DNA of 64,000 nucleotides from Mycolicibacterium tokaiense (GCF_010725885.1 NZ_AP022600.1:2914001-2978000), one strand, 5' to 3'; counted from the stretch's first letter, positions 46,931-56,302 are shown. Notes: generated from the sequence alone by a model not told the origin. Numbers and translations are program-made.

Positions 46931-48356
46931 GTGGAGCCGCCTGAGTCCGCGCATGCTGCTGGTGCATCCGGTGCACGAGGTGTTGCGGCAGGTGCCACTG
47001 CTGGTCGGGGCGGTGGTGCTGGGGTCGGCCACCAACAATCCGCTGTGGTCGCTGCTGGGTCTGGCACTGGTCATCGCGGTGGGTCTGGCGCGCTGGTTCA
47101 CCACCACGTACCGCATCGACGACGAGGACGTGGCACTGCGCACCGGGGTGCTGCACCGCAGTGTGCTGACCGTCCCGCGCAGCCGGATCCGGTCGGTGTC
47201 CACCGATGCCCGTCCGCTGCACCGCCTGCTCGGGTTGACCGTGCTGCGCATCAGCACCGGCCAGGAAGCTCACGGCGACAAGGTTTTCGAGCTCGACGCG
47301 GTGCCCGCCGCCGACGTCGCGCGGCTGCGGGGCGTCCTGCTGCAGCGCGCCGCGACGGCTCCCGAGGCCGCCGTCAGCGAGGTGGTACTGGCGCGCTGGC
47401 AACCGTCGTGGCTGCGCTACAGCCCGCTGAGCATGTCGGGGCTGGTGATGATCGGCGCTGCGGTGGGGATCATCTACCAGGCCGGTCTGGGAGCGGCGCT
47501 GCAACGCTCCGACGTCGTGGAATCCGGTCTCGATGCCGCCGAGAACCTCGGGGTGGCGGTCGCGGTGGGTGTGGTGGTGCTGGTGATCGTGGTGGCGTCG
47601 GTGGTGTTGTCACTCGCGCGGTCGCTGCTGACCTACGGCAACCTGGTGCTGCGGCGGCGCCCCGACACCCTGGCGCTACAACACGGCCTGCTGCGGGTCC
47701 GGGAGCACACCTTCGACATGCGCCGGCTGCGCGGCGGCACCCTGCGACAGCCGCTGCTGGTGCGGCTGTTCGGCGGGGCCCGCCTCGATGCGGTGATGAC
47801 GGGGGTCAACGGTGCCGGTGAGGCGTCGCTGCTGCTGCCGCCGTGTCCGGCGGCCACTGCCAGCGGGGTACTGGCCGAGGTCCTGGGTGACGGCACCCCG
47901 GTGCAGGTCCCGCTGCGCCGCCACGGCCCGGCAGCCGCTCGGCGGCGCTGGACCCGGGCGCTGACCGTGCCCGCGGTGCTGGCCGTGGCCGCCGCGGTGG
48001 CCGGTGTGCCGGCCTGGGTGTGGCTGGTGCTGGCGGCGCTGACGGTGGTGAGCGCACTGCTGGCCGCCGACCGGGTGCGGGCGCTCGGGCACTGGGTCGA
48101 CGGCCGGTGGCTGGTCTCGCGCAGCGGCAGTGTGGAACGGCGCCGCGACTGCATCGCGGTGGCCGGGATCATCGGCTGGACGGTGCGCCAATCGGTCTTC
48201 CAGCGGCGGGCCCGGGTGGCCACGCTGGTGGCGGCCACCGCCGCGGGCACCAAGCGGTACGTGCTGATCGATGTGCCCGCCGACCAGGCCTGGGCGGTGG
48301 CGGCGGCCGCCTCGCCCTGGGTTGCCGACTGCGCCTGGATCGATCGGGGCAAATGA
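46920..48356 (+). CDS. PH-domain (bPH2/YdbT-like) membrane protein
   Basis: The 478-residue protein has about six hydrophobic segments and at least two PH-like modules. The first has [20 protein letters not shown] and [19 protein letters not shown]; the second contains [19 protein letters not shown]; a third weaker one follows near [17 protein letters not shown]. Its start overlaps the previous gene by 11 nt, so the two are very probably one functional unit at the membrane. Confidence 0.85.
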   Translation: MPPEWSRLSPRMLLVHPVHEVLRQVPLLVGAVVLGSATNNPLWSLLGLALVIAVGLARWFTTTYRIDDEDVALRTGVLHRSVLTVPRSRIRSVSTDARPLHRLLGLTVLRISTGQEAHGDKVFELDAVPAADVARLRGVLLQRAATAPEAAVSEVVLARWQPSWLRYSPLSMSGLVMIGAAVGIIYQAGLGAALQRSDVVESGLDAAENLGVAVAVGVVVLVIVVASVVLSLARSLLTYGNLVLRRRPDTLALQHGLLRVREHTFDMRRLRGGTLRQPLLVRLFGGARLDAVMTGVNGAGEASLLLPPCPAATASGVLAEVLGDGTPVQVPLRRHGPAAARRRWTRALTVPAVLAVAAAVAGVPAWVWLVLAALTVVSALLAADRVRALGHWVDGRWLVSRSGSVERRRDCIAVAGIIGWTVRQSVFQRRARVATLVAATAAGTKRYVLIDVPADQAWAVAAAASPWVADCAWIDRGK

Positions 48357-48399
48357 GCCCACAACTTGCGCGGTGACCCCGTGCGTTTACTGTCGCACC

Positions 48400-49215
48400 A
48401 TGGCTACCGGCGGAGTGCTCTTCGACATCGATGGTGTGCTGGTGACCTCGTGGAAGCCGATCCCCGGCGCCCGCGAGACGCTGCGGGCGTTGTCCGACAA
48501 CCAGATCGCGCGGTCCTACCTGACCAACACCACCACCAGGACCCGCGTCCAGATCGCCGATCTGCTCACCGAGGCCGGCATGGACGTCACCCCCGACGAG
48601 GTGATCACCGCGGCGGTGCTCACCGCCGACTTCGTGCGCGACCGGTATCCGGATGCCCGGTGCTTCCTGGTCAACAGCGGGGACATCGCCGGGGACATGC
48701 CCGGCATCGATCTGGTGGCGTCGGTGGACACGCGCGGTGGCCCCATGCCCGAGACTCCCGACGTGGTGCTGCTCGGCGGTGCCGGACCGGAGTACGACCA
48801 CGTGACCCTGTCGTGGGTCTACGACTGGATGGCCCAGGGGGTGCCGGTGGTGGCGATGCACCGCAGCATGTCCTGGACCACCACCGAGGGTCTGCGCATC
48901 GACACCGGCATGTACCTGGGTGGCATGGAGGAATGCTCGGGGCGCAAGGCCACCGCAGTGGGCAAGCCCGCACCCGAGGGCTTCCTGGCCGCCGCCGCGC
49001 GGCTGGGGGTGGAGCCCGACGAGATGTTCATGGTGGGCGACGATCTCAACATCGACGTGCTGGCCGCTCAGGTGGTGGGGATGACGGGGGTGCTGGTGCG
49101 CACCGGCAAGTTCCGTCAGGACACGTTGGACCGTTGGGCCGCAGACGATTTCGCCATGCAACCTAATCATGTCATCGACTCGGTGGCCGATCTGCCTGCA
49201 CTGCTGGGCCTTTAG
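48400..49215 (+). CDS. HAD-superfamily IIA hydrolase (NagD/LHPP-like)
   Basis: The 271-residue hydrolase has the four HAD motifs: nucleophile in LFDIDGVLV, Thr of YLTNTTTRT, Lys in VGKPAPEGF, and acidic pair in MVGDDLNIDV. The capping pattern is that of class IIA phosphatases such as NagD and LHPP. The substrate cannot be told. ATG 48400 starts ATGGVLFDIDGVL. It is followed by a hairpin at 49223-49259. Confidence 0.88.
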   Translation: MATGGVLFDIDGVLVTSWKPIPGARETLRALSDNQIARSYLTNTTTRTRVQIADLLTEAGMDVTPDEVITAAVLTADFVRDRYPDARCFLVNSGDIAGDMPGIDLVASVDTRGGPMPETPDVVLLGGAGPEYDHVTLSWVYDWMAQGVPVVAMHRSMSWTTTEGLRIDTGMYLGGMEECSGRKATAVGKPAPEGFLAAAARLGVEPDEMFMVGDDLNIDVLAAQVVGMTGVLVRTGKFRQDTLDRWAADDFAMQPNHVIDSVADLPALLGL

Positions 49216-49222
49216 CGATTTC

Positions 49223-49259
49223 GGCGCGTCGGTAACCGTCAGGCGGTTACCAACGCGCC
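49223..49259. terminator. Bidirectional hairpin terminator overlapping a stop codon
   Basis: GGCGCGT-C-GGTAACCG, a five-base loop TCAGG, then CGGTTACC-A-ACGCGCC form 15 base pairs with one C-A mismatch. The hairpin serves the converging HAD and secreted-protein genes and includes the last codons and the TAA of the latter. There is no long T-run, as is usual in mycobacteria. Confidence 0.65.
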
Positions 49260-51292
49260 CAAGTCGCTGGGACGTCGGGGTTCACGGAGATGATCTCGAC
49301 GCTGGTCCCCGTCGGCGCTTCGTCGTCGTCGGAGCCACCGGCCGGGATCGGAGTCGATTCGTAGGTGTAGACACCAGCGCCGTTGGGGTTGGGACTGTCG
49401 AAGTGCACGTCCTTCAGGATCCAGGTGGTGTTCCCCAGAGTCACGGTCAGATCTCCGTGAACCCGGTAGATGGGTTCCTGTGCAACGATCTGTGCCTGGT
49501 ACCCGGACCGGATCTTCAGGGTTTCGGTTTCGGTGAAGGTGTGGCTACTGGTCCAGGTGTGTTGGTATTCCTCCGAGATCTCGACGTTGATCAGATCGGA
49601 GAGGATCTTGAAGCTCTGCTTGGCGGCAATCTTCAGCGAGTCCGACGAGGACACCGAGTCGGAGATCGCCACGGCATAAGTCTGGTCGTCCGGAGTGGTG
49701 TTCTTCACGATGTGGCCGACGATGCGAGGGTCGGTCAGCGTCTCCTCTTGATAAGAGATCGCGAAGTTCTGGCATTTCCCGGTCGCCCCGTCCTTGCACA
49801 ACAAGTCCACTATCGCCTCCTGGCGGGGGTCATCGGGAGGCAAGGTGATCGTGGTGCCGGGGAGGTCGAACAGGAAGGCGTTGTCCTTGCCGTAATTCTC
49901 GGGTGCACATGACACCCCGGACGAGTGAGACGAGCATGTGAGCGCATCGTGAAACGTCAGGTTGCTGATCACCAGCATATGGACATCCCAGGTACCTGCG
50001 TCCGAGGTGAAGATGGGGGTCACCGCGTTGTCGTGGAAGAAGAAGTACGTCACCTCGAAGTGTGCGGGCTGGCCCGGTTGGATGACGGTGCCGACACCGG
50101 GGCCGGACACCTCGGGATGAGATTCCCGGTAACCCTGAAACGTCACGGGCAGGCTGCTGAAGTTCCAGACGGTGTATCCCTGTGTGGTCACTCCCACGCC
50201 GCCGCTGGGTTGGACGTCGACCCGGATGCTGACGGTGCGGGTCATAGATGCGAACGGATTGAGCAGATTGATATGAAAGCCCTTCTGGCGCACGGAGATA
50301 TCAAAGCTATCGGCTCCGCCGACGGCGGCAAAGCCCTCAGCCGGCGTGTAGGTGAAGGTGCCGTCTGCGGTCACCGTCACAGTGCCGTACCTCGGGTCTT
50401 GTCGCACCGTGTAGATCAGGGGGTCACCATCGGGGTCCACCGCGCCGACAGTGCCGATCACCTGGCCGCTCGGTAGCTGGCCATACTGCAGCGGGCGTAC
50501 GGAGGGAGCGCTGTTGAAGAAGGTGCGCCGGACGAACTCGAACATTCCCGAAAAGAGCAGGGAGATCGGGTTTTCTGTCGGAGCTGTGCCGCCGATTGCA
50601 TCCTGCAGTGACGCCGACAGGCGACTGAACGGCGTGCCCGGCTGAACGACGACCTCGGTGGCAGCCGGGTCTGCGACGGTATTGATGATATCGGCGGCGC
50701 CGGAATGACCATCTGCGATGGCGACGTCCTGGGCTCTGCCGGAAGAGTGTTCGGGTTCGGGTTCGGGGTCGTCCGAGTCGAGGACTGGGATGTCGGTGCC
50801 CTCGTCGTCCTCCTCGGAGGTCGGTTCAGCAGCGTCCTGGTGGTGATCACTCTCGGCATGATGGCCCGATTGTGCTGTCTTGGACGGCCGCTCCTGGGTC
50901 TCGTCGTCCGATGCCGGCTCCGGTTCGGCTACCGTGTCGGTCTCGTCCTCGTTGTCGTCAAGATCGCTCAGGTCCTCATCCAAATCCGCTGAAGGATCTT
51001 TGGTTTCGGCATCGGTGGGCCCAGCCGCGGATTCGCCGGAATTGTGCCGGGGTTCATTCGGCGCGGTTGTGGTCGACGTGTCCGTCGACGGGGATGTCTC
51101 ATCGGTCGATGTCGATGTCGATGTCGATGTCGATGTCGATGTCGATGTCGATGTCGATGTGTCACTACCCGCCGTCGTGTCGGTCCCGGTTTCGGCGGGA
51201 GCGGCGGCCGCAATGGCGGCACCGTTCGCCATCGCTATTCCCAGTCCGACGGCCACGGCCGCGACGCGTGCAGCATTGCTCTTGGGTGACAT
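49247..51292 (-). CDS. Large secreted protein with VCBS-like and aerolysin-like regions
   Basis: The 681-residue precursor has a signal peptide (about 1-31), an (ST)9 tract (45-63) and a long acidic, disordered stretch (about 90-190). A VCBS/cadherin-like unit (about 265-360) includes GTVGAVDPDGDPLIYTV and YGTVTVTADGTFTYTPAEGF. A beta-rich region (about 370-520) has four or more cysteines. The C-terminal part (about 524-640) has long Ser/Thr-rich alternating strands (YAVAISDSVSSSDSLKIAAK, EEYQHTWTSSHTFTETETLK) of the kind seen in aerolysin/ETX-MTX2 pore-forming proteins. The pore-forming idea is inference from pattern only. ATG 51292 was chosen because it opens the signal peptide. Confidence 0.75.
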   Translation of the reverse strand: MSPKSNAARVAAVAVGLGIAMANGAAIAAAAPAETGTDTTAGSDTSTSTSTSTSTSTSTSTSTDETSPSTDTSTTTAPNEPRHNSGESAAGPTDAETKDPSADLDEDLSDLDDNEDETDTVAEPEPASDDETQERPSKTAQSGHHAESDHHQDAAEPTSEEDDEGTDIPVLDSDDPEPEPEHSSGRAQDVAIADGHSGAADIINTVADPAATEVVVQPGTPFSRLSASLQDAIGGTAPTENPISLLFSGMFEFVRRTFFNSAPSVRPLQYGQLPSGQVIGTVGAVDPDGDPLIYTVRQDPRYGTVTVTADGTFTYTPAEGFAAVGGADSFDISVRQKGFHINLLNPFASMTRTVSIRVDVQPSGGVGVTTQGYTVWNFSSLPVTFQGYRESHPEVSGPGVGTVIQPGQPAHFEVTYFFFHDNAVTPIFTSDAGTWDVHMLVISNLTFHDALTCSSHSSGVSCAPENYGKDNAFLFDLPGTTITLPPDDPRQEAIVDLLCKDGATGKCQNFAISYQEETLTDPRIVGHIVKNTTPDDQTYAVAISDSVSSSDSLKIAAKQSFKILSDLINVEISEEYQHTWTSSHTFTETETLKIRSGYQAQIVAQEPIYRVHGDLTVTLGNTTWILKDVHFDSPNPNGAGVYTYESTPIPAGGSDDDEAPTGTSVEIISVNPDVPATWARW
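51105..51158. repeat. Hexanucleotide tandem repeat GTCGAT x9
   Basis: Nine perfect copies of GTCGAT (ATCGAC on the coding strand) encode the alternating Ser-Thr tract of the secreted protein. The 6-bp unit keeps the reading frame, so copy-number change would alter only the length of a linker that could be O-mannosylated. Confidence 0.97.
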
Positions 51293-51454
51293 GGTGCCCT
51301 TCCCGAGTCCGACCGGAGGCAGACCTGCATCGGCAGCAACTGGTTTTGCGGACTGAATCAATCACGCCTGTCGGCGGAAATCCATTGTCGGGAAGAGAAG
51401 TTCACCCGCAAACACTGAATAATTTGCCTCGACGACAGTCAAGCGCCGACTTGG

Positions 51455-53164
51455 CTAGGACGTCTGCCCGAAGCCGAGCTCGCGGACCGCGGAGATGCGC
51501 TCCTTGAGCTGATCGGAGGTGGCGGCCGCCACGGGTGGGCCGCCGCAGATGCGGCGCAGCTCGTTGTGGATCCAGCCGTGCGGCTTGTTCAGCCGGTGGT
51601 GCGCGGCGGACACCAGTGCGTTGAGTTCTTTGCGCAGGTCTTTGATCTGGCCGTGGGTGGCCCGTGGGACGGCGGCTTCGCCGGAGGCCGTGCGCTTTTC
51701 GAGCTGGGCCACCTGACGCTTGCTGAGCAGGTCGCGCATCTGGGTGACGTCGAGCAGTCCGGGGATGCCCAGATAGTCGGCTTCCTCGTCACTGCCGGCG
51801 GGGGTGGCGGTGCCGAACGACGACCCCTCGAAGATCACCTGGTCCAGTTCGGCGTCGGCGCCCAGGGAGGTGAACGCCTTCTCCTCCTCGCCGGCTTCGT
51901 CCTTCTTCTGCTTGGCCAGCTCGGCATCCAACGGGTCTTCGTCACCCTGGGATTCGCGGTGCGGCTTACCCAGGATGTGGTTGCGCTGTTCTTCCAGTTC
52001 GCTGGCCAGCATCAGCAGGTTGGGCACCGACGGCAGGAACACGCTGGCCGTCTCACCGGCGCGGCGCGAACGCACGAAGCGGCCGATGGCCTGGGCGAAG
52101 AACAGCGGGGTGGAGGCGCTGGTGGCGTACACGCCCACCGACAGCCGAGGCACGTCGACGCCCTCGGACACCATGCGCACTGCGACCATCCAGCGGCTGG
52201 TGCCCTTGGAGAATTCGGTGATCCGGTCCGAGGCGCCCTTGTCGTCGGAGAGCACGATCGTCGGCGACTCTCCGGTGATGGTCTCCAGCAGCTTGCCGTA
52301 GGCGCGGGCGGTGGTCTGGTCCGAGGCGATGATCATGCCGCCGGCGTCCGGCACGTGCTGACGCTTCTGCTGCAGGCGGATGTCGGCAGCGGCGATCACG
52401 GCCGGCATCCACTGACCGGCAGGGTCCAGGGCGGTGCGCCACGCGCGGGCGGTCTGCTCGGCGCTCAGCGGTTCACCGAGGCGGGCGGCGTGCTCGTCGC
52501 CGGCGCTGTCGCGCCAGCGGGCCTCGCCCGAATAGGCCATGAAGACCACCGGGCGGACCACGCCGTCGGCGAGGGCGTCGGAGTAGCCGTAGGTGTGGTC
52601 GGCGACGCTGCGCTGCAGGCCGTTGGCGTCCGGTTCGTAGGTCACGAACGGGATGGGACTGTCGTCGCTGCGGAACGGGGTGCCGGTCAGCGCCAGCCGG
52701 CGGGTGGCGTCGTCGAAGGCTTCGCGGATGGCCTCGCCCCAGCTCTTGGCGTCACCGCCGTGGTGGATCTCGTCGAAGATCACCAGGGTCTTGTAGTTCT
52801 CGGTGCGCACCCGGTGGCGATAGGGGTGGCTGGCCACCTGGGCGTAGGTGACGACCACGCCGTGGTACTCCGAAGAGGTCTGGGAGTTCGAGTTGGAGAA
52901 CTTGGGGTCCAGGGCGATGCCCTGGGTGGCCGCCGAGCGGGCCCACTGGATCTTGAGGTGCTCGGTGGGCACCACGATGGTGACCTTCTCGACCACCCGC
53001 TCGCTGAGCAGTTCGGCCGCCAGTCGGATGGCGAACGTGGTCTTGCCTGCGCCGGGGGTGGCGACGGCCAGGAAGTCCCGCGGTTGCGTGGTCAGATATT
53101 TGACCAGCGCTTTCCGCTGCCAGCTCCGCAGTGCCTGGGTGCTGGGCGCTGCTTCAGCCCGCAC
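51455..53164 (-). CDS. DEAD/DEAH-box superfamily 2 helicase
   Basis: The 569-residue protein has Walker A VATPGAGKTTFA, motif II IFDEIHHGG (DEIH), motif III LTGTPFRSD and motif VI QAIGRFVRSRR, in an N-terminal helicase core (about 15-385). The C-terminal 180 residues contain a Lys/Glu-rich coiled segment and no nuclease motif I recognise. It resembles actinobacterial helicases of unassigned role and the helicase half of type I/III restriction systems, but no methylase or specificity gene is nearby. The GTG start gives a good N-terminus. Confidence 0.9.
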   Translation of the reverse strand: MRAEAAPSTQALRSWQRKALVKYLTTQPRDFLAVATPGAGKTTFAIRLAAELLSERVVEKVTIVVPTEHLKIQWARSAATQGIALDPKFSNSNSQTSSEYHGVVVTYAQVASHPYRHRVRTENYKTLVIFDEIHHGGDAKSWGEAIREAFDDATRRLALTGTPFRSDDSPIPFVTYEPDANGLQRSVADHTYGYSDALADGVVRPVVFMAYSGEARWRDSAGDEHAARLGEPLSAEQTARAWRTALDPAGQWMPAVIAAADIRLQQKRQHVPDAGGMIIASDQTTARAYGKLLETITGESPTIVLSDDKGASDRITEFSKGTSRWMVAVRMVSEGVDVPRLSVGVYATSASTPLFFAQAIGRFVRSRRAGETASVFLPSVPNLLMLASELEEQRNHILGKPHRESQGDEDPLDAELAKQKKDEAGEEEKAFTSLGADAELDQVIFEGSSFGTATPAGSDEEADYLGIPGLLDVTQMRDLLSKRQVAQLEKRTASGEAAVPRATHGQIKDLRKELNALVSAAHHRLNKPHGWIHNELRRICGGPPVAAATSDQLKERISAVRELGFGQTS

Positions 53165-53236
53165 CCTGGGTCTCCTTCCGACGGAAAGTGAGCCTAGGGC
53201 AAGGGGTTCCGTCGACGCGAGTCCAGTCGGCGTGTC

Positions 53237-53740
53237 TTACTCAACAAAGAAATTATCGTTGCGGATGAACCACTCGCGGCGCTCGTCGTCGGTCAGCTCA
53301 CCCACCTGGGCCAACCCTTCGAAATAGTGCTCCCGGGGCGCCCCGGGAGCGAAGATCATCAGGATGGATGCGGGCTCGTCGGCGACATTGCGGAAGCCGT
53401 GGATACCGCCCGGTGGGACGTAGAGGAAGTCCTGGGGTCCGCCGGTCTTCCAGTCGGTGCCGTCGTAGAGCTCGATGGTGCCCGACAGCACGAAAAAGGC
53501 CTCGGACATGGCCCGGTGAAAGTGCGGGCCGGGCCCGCCCGCACCGGCGGCGAGATCCACCCGGTAGAGGCCGTAGTCGCCGCCGGTGTCGGTCTGGTCG
53601 GCCAGGTAGCGGTACTGCACTAGGCCGAACGAGTCGTGATCGGGGGCGTCGTCGCCGCGTTTGAGCCAGGCGCTGACCTCGGGGTCGCCGTGGTGGCGCG
53701 CGGGTGGGTAGGGCGGGACGACGAGGGACACCCGACTCAC
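53237..53740 (-). CDS. Cupin-domain protein
   Basis: The 167-residue protein contains a single cupin barrel with metal-ligand motif 1 GPHFHRAMSEAFFVLSG (HxH...E) and motif 2 VPPGGIHGFRN. Possible functions range from dioxygenase to isomerase and are not decidable. It starts with GTG, 1 nt after the SDR stop, so it is probably cotranscribed with that gene. Confidence 0.86.
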   Translation of the reverse strand: MSRVSLVVPPYPPARHHGDPEVSAWLKRGDDAPDHDSFGLVQYRYLADQTDTGGDYGLYRVDLAAGAGGPGPHFHRAMSEAFFVLSGTIELYDGTDWKTGGPQDFLYVPPGGIHGFRNVADEPASILMIFAPGAPREHYFEGLAQVGELTDDERREWFIRNDNFFVE

Positions 53741-53741
53741 G

Positions 53742-54638
53742 CTAAACGGGGAACGTCACCTTGGTGAGCTCTTCGGAGACAGTCCACAGCCGGCGTTGCT
53801 GCTCAAGGTCGTAGGACCGGTCGCTGGAGGCGACGACGACGGGGGCGCCGCGCCACTGGGCCAGGTTGGCCGGTCCGTAGTACTGGCCGCCGAGCACGGC
53901 CGGGTCGGTGGCCGCGCGCAGCGACGGCAGCGCCCCGGCGGCGGCGCTCTGGGCGATGACCCCTGCCACGGCGTTCATGGCGGGTAGGACGGCGGCCGGC
54001 AGGTTGCGGGCCAGCTCGGTGTTCGAGGTGCCGGGGTGCGCGGCCACAGCGATGGTCTTGCCGCGCGGCGCCAGACGCCGCTGTAGCTCGTAGGTGAACA
54101 TCAGGTTGGCCAGCTTCGATTGGGAGTAGGCGCCCATTCGGTTGTAGGAGCGCTCCCACTGCAGGTCGTCCCAGTGGATGGCGCCGCCCATCTTGTGGCC
54201 GTTGCTGCTCACGGTGACGATGCGGGCGCCCTCGACGTCCAGCATTGCGTCCAACAGCAGGCCGGTGAGCGCGAAGTGGCCCAGGTGGTTGGTCCCGAAC
54301 TGCAGGTCGAAGCCGTCCTGGGTGGTGCCCTTGGGTGTGGTCATGACGCCCGCGTTGTTGATCAGCAGGTCGATCTTGGGGTGATCGGCCTTCAGCTGGT
54401 CGGCGGCGGTGCGGATCGAGTCCAGCGAGGTCAGGTCCAGCGCCTGTACCGACACGGCGCCGGAGATCCGGTCGGCGGCCTGCACCCCCTTGTCGGTGTT
54501 GCGGACGGCGATCACGACATGGGCGCCTTTGGCGGCCAGCGCCTTGGCGGTCTCGAATCCGAGCCCGGTGTTGGCGCCGGTGATCACGGCGATGCGGCCG
54601 GTCTGGTCGGGGATGTCGGCGGTGCTCCACGAGGTCAT
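53742..54638 (-). CDS. Short-chain dehydrogenase/reductase, paralogue of 45491-46408
   Basis: The 298-residue SDR shares most of its length with the Rv0439c-like gene: [49 protein letters not shown] and the Tyr/Lys pair of AYSQSKLANLM. The C-terminal RLWTVSEELTKVTFPV matches [16 protein letters not shown]. It is divergent from a TetR gene across a 16-bp palindrome, so its expression is probably repressed by that regulator and induced by a substrate. The cupin gene follows it. Confidence 0.92.
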   Translation of the reverse strand: MTSWSTADIPDQTGRIAVITGANTGLGFETAKALAAKGAHVVIAVRNTDKGVQAADRISGAVSVQALDLTSLDSIRTAADQLKADHPKIDLLINNAGVMTTPKGTTQDGFDLQFGTNHLGHFALTGLLLDAMLDVEGARIVTVSSNGHKMGGAIHWDDLQWERSYNRMGAYSQSKLANLMFTYELQRRLAPRGKTIAVAAHPGTSNTELARNLPAAVLPAMNAVAGVIAQSAAAGALPSLRAATDPAVLGGQYYGPANLAQWRGAPVVVASSDRSYDLEQQRRLWTVSEELTKVTFPV

Positions 54639-54674
54639 GTCTGTTCTCCTGGTCGGCGAGTACTCTGGATAAAC

Positions 54675-54690
54675 CGGGGCGTACGCCCCG
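54675..54690. promoter_or_regulatory. Perfect 16-bp palindrome, probable TetR operator
   Basis: CGGGGCGTACGCCCCG lies in the 100-nt gap between the divergent SDR and TetR genes. A perfect palindrome of this size midway between such genes is the expected form of a TetR-family operator controlling both. Confidence 0.7.
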
Positions 54691-54738
54691 CTTGGCTCAA
54701 CTATACGGAACGCCGGCCCCGGTTAAAGGAGGTGCGCT

Positions 54739-55317
54739 GTGAGCGAACAGGACATGCCGGTCCTCGCGGAAAAACCGATGCGTGCCGATGCGGCCCGCAA
54801 CCGCGCCAAGGTGCTCGAGGTCGCCTACGAAACCTTCGCGGCCGAAGGGCTGGCGGTGCCCATCGACGAGATCGCCCGCCGCGCCGGCGTCGGTGCCGGC
54901 ACGGTCTACCGCCATTTCCCCACCAAGGAAGCCCTGTTCGGGGCTGTCTTCGAGGACCGGCTGCGCCGCATCGCCGAGCACGCCCGAGCCTTGCTGTCCT
55001 CCGCCGGGCCGAGTGAGGCGCTGTTCGAGTTCCTGCGCCAGATGGTGCGCACCGGCGCCACCGACAGCGGGCTGGTGGACGCACTGGCCGGCTACGGCAT
55101 CGATCTGGAAGCAGCAGCCCCGGGGGCGGAGGCCACCTTCATCGGCATGCTCGACGAGCTGCTCATCGCCGCGCAGCACGCCGGCACCGTGCGCACCGAT
55201 GTCGGCGTCATGGAGGTCAAGGCGCTGCTGCTGGTCTGCAAGACCTCCCAGCTGTACGGCCCCGATGTCGCCGACCGCATCACCGAGGTGATCGTGGACG
55301 GCCTCGCGACCCGATGA
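54739..55317 (+). CDS. TetR-family transcriptional regulator
   Basis: The 192-residue protein has a TetR helix-turn-helix (VPIDEIARRAGVGAGTVYRH followed by FPTKEALFGAVFEDRL) and a helical ligand domain. GTG 54739 is supported by a strong ribosome site AAAGGAGGT (54725-54733). It probably represses the divergent SDR-cupin pair. Its 3' end overlaps the convergent beta-propeller gene by 38 nt. Confidence 0.92.
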   Translation: MSEQDMPVLAEKPMRADAARNRAKVLEVAYETFAAEGLAVPIDEIARRAGVGAGTVYRHFPTKEALFGAVFEDRLRRIAEHARALLSSAGPSEALFEFLRQMVRTGATDSGLVDALAGYGIDLEAAAPGAEATFIGMLDELLIAAQHAGTVRTDVGVMEVKALLLVCKTSQLYGPDVADRITEVIVDGLATR

Positions 55318-56302
55318 CGTGCACGGAGCTGCCACCGACGCCGGTGACGAAGAGGGTGCCGGTGGCGGGGTCGACAACCACCTGACCGTCGCGGTCGGTG
55401 ATGGGGCCGGACGCGATCGCTCGGCGCGAGCGCGGATCCATCACCACCAGCCGGGGTGCCGCCACCATGATCAGGCTCCCGTCCGCGCCCACCGCCAACT
55501 GTCCGCGCCCGGGCGCCGCGGGTGACGGCGCTGTCCTGACCGCCCGGCTGGTCAGGTCGACGGTGTAGGCAGTGTCGGCCGACAGCAGGTAACCCGTGGG
55601 TGACGTGGGGTCCAGTGCCGCGACGACGTCCGAGCGGGCCTGTAGGTCGAGACGGTGCACGCCCAGATCGGGGGTCGACAGCATGGCGGCATCCGGCCCG
55701 CCGGTGACGACGGCCGTGGCTCCGTCCGCGGTGAGGATCAGTCGGTCCGCCGGAAAGTTCAGGTCCACCTCGGCGAGCTCCTGCCGGGAATCGGCATCCA
55801 GCACGGTGATTCCGGCGGGCGCTGCGGCGAAAGGCCGGTGCAGGAGGTATGCGCGTCGAGCCCGTGGATCGAGGGCCAGATCGGCCACCGGCGCCGACAG
55901 CAGCCTGGTCTCGACGAAGCGGCCGGAGGTGAGGTCGAGGATCGACAGCATCCGGCTCGGCAGGCCGTGTGTGTCGTCGCCGTTGCCCACCCACGCGGTA
56001 CCCGTTGCCGGGTCCGCTGCGACGGTGCCGCCGGCCCGATTGGTCTTCACCCGGATCACCCGCGGCGGCCCCGGCTGTGTGGGATCGACAACCATCAGGG
56101 CGCCGTCGCCGACTCCCAGTAGCGTGTGGGTGGCGGGCAGGTAGGCCAGCTCGCCGATCGGCCGGTCGAGGGTCAGTGTCCAGGGGCCGGGTTCGATGCG
56201 TGTCGGGCCGTCGACGAAGGCGACCGAGCCGAAGGTGAGCGCGGCCGCCAGCCCGGCGGCTACGCCACCGGTCCTCCTCAGCCCGGGCCTGCGGGCACCC
56301 AT
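55280..56302 (-). CDS. Exported beta-propeller (YVTN/WD40-like) protein
   Basis: The 340-residue protein has an N-terminal hydrophobic segment (GGVAAGLAAALTFGSVAFV) after Arg residues. It is followed by repeated blade-like units: VVDPTQPGPPRVIRVKTN, ILDLTSGRFVETRLLS, VLDADSRQELAEVDLN and VMDPRSRRAIASGPI. This arrangement suggests a seven-blade propeller outside the membrane, but no ligand is evident. ATG 56302 was chosen because it starts the signal region. It is divergent from groEL2 and shares its regulatory region. Confidence 0.78.
   Translation of the reverse strand: MGARRPGLRRTGGVAAGLAAALTFGSVAFVDGPTRIEPGPWTLTLDRPIGELAYLPATHTLLGVGDGALMVVDPTQPGPPRVIRVKTNRAGGTVAADPATGTAWVGNGDDTHGLPSRMLSILDLTSGRFVETRLLSAPVADLALDPRARRAYLLHRPFAAAPAGITVLDADSRQELAEVDLNFPADRLILTADGATAVVTGGPDAAMLSTPDLGVHRLDLQARSDVVAALDPTSPTGYLLSADTAYTVDLTSRAVRTAPSPAAPGRGQLAVGADGSLIMVAAPRLVVMDPRSRRAIASGPITDRDGQVVVDPATGTLFVTGVGGSSVHVIGSRGRPRSPR

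Noticed and set aside
51105..51158. Tandem repeat as a possible CRISPR array or phage attachment site
   Set aside because: Units are six bases with no spacers and lie in frame inside a coding gene.
51455..54638. Helicase, cupin and SDR as a defence island
   Set aside because: There is no methylase, specificity subunit, nuclease domain or toxin gene next to the helicase, and the neighbours look metabolic.
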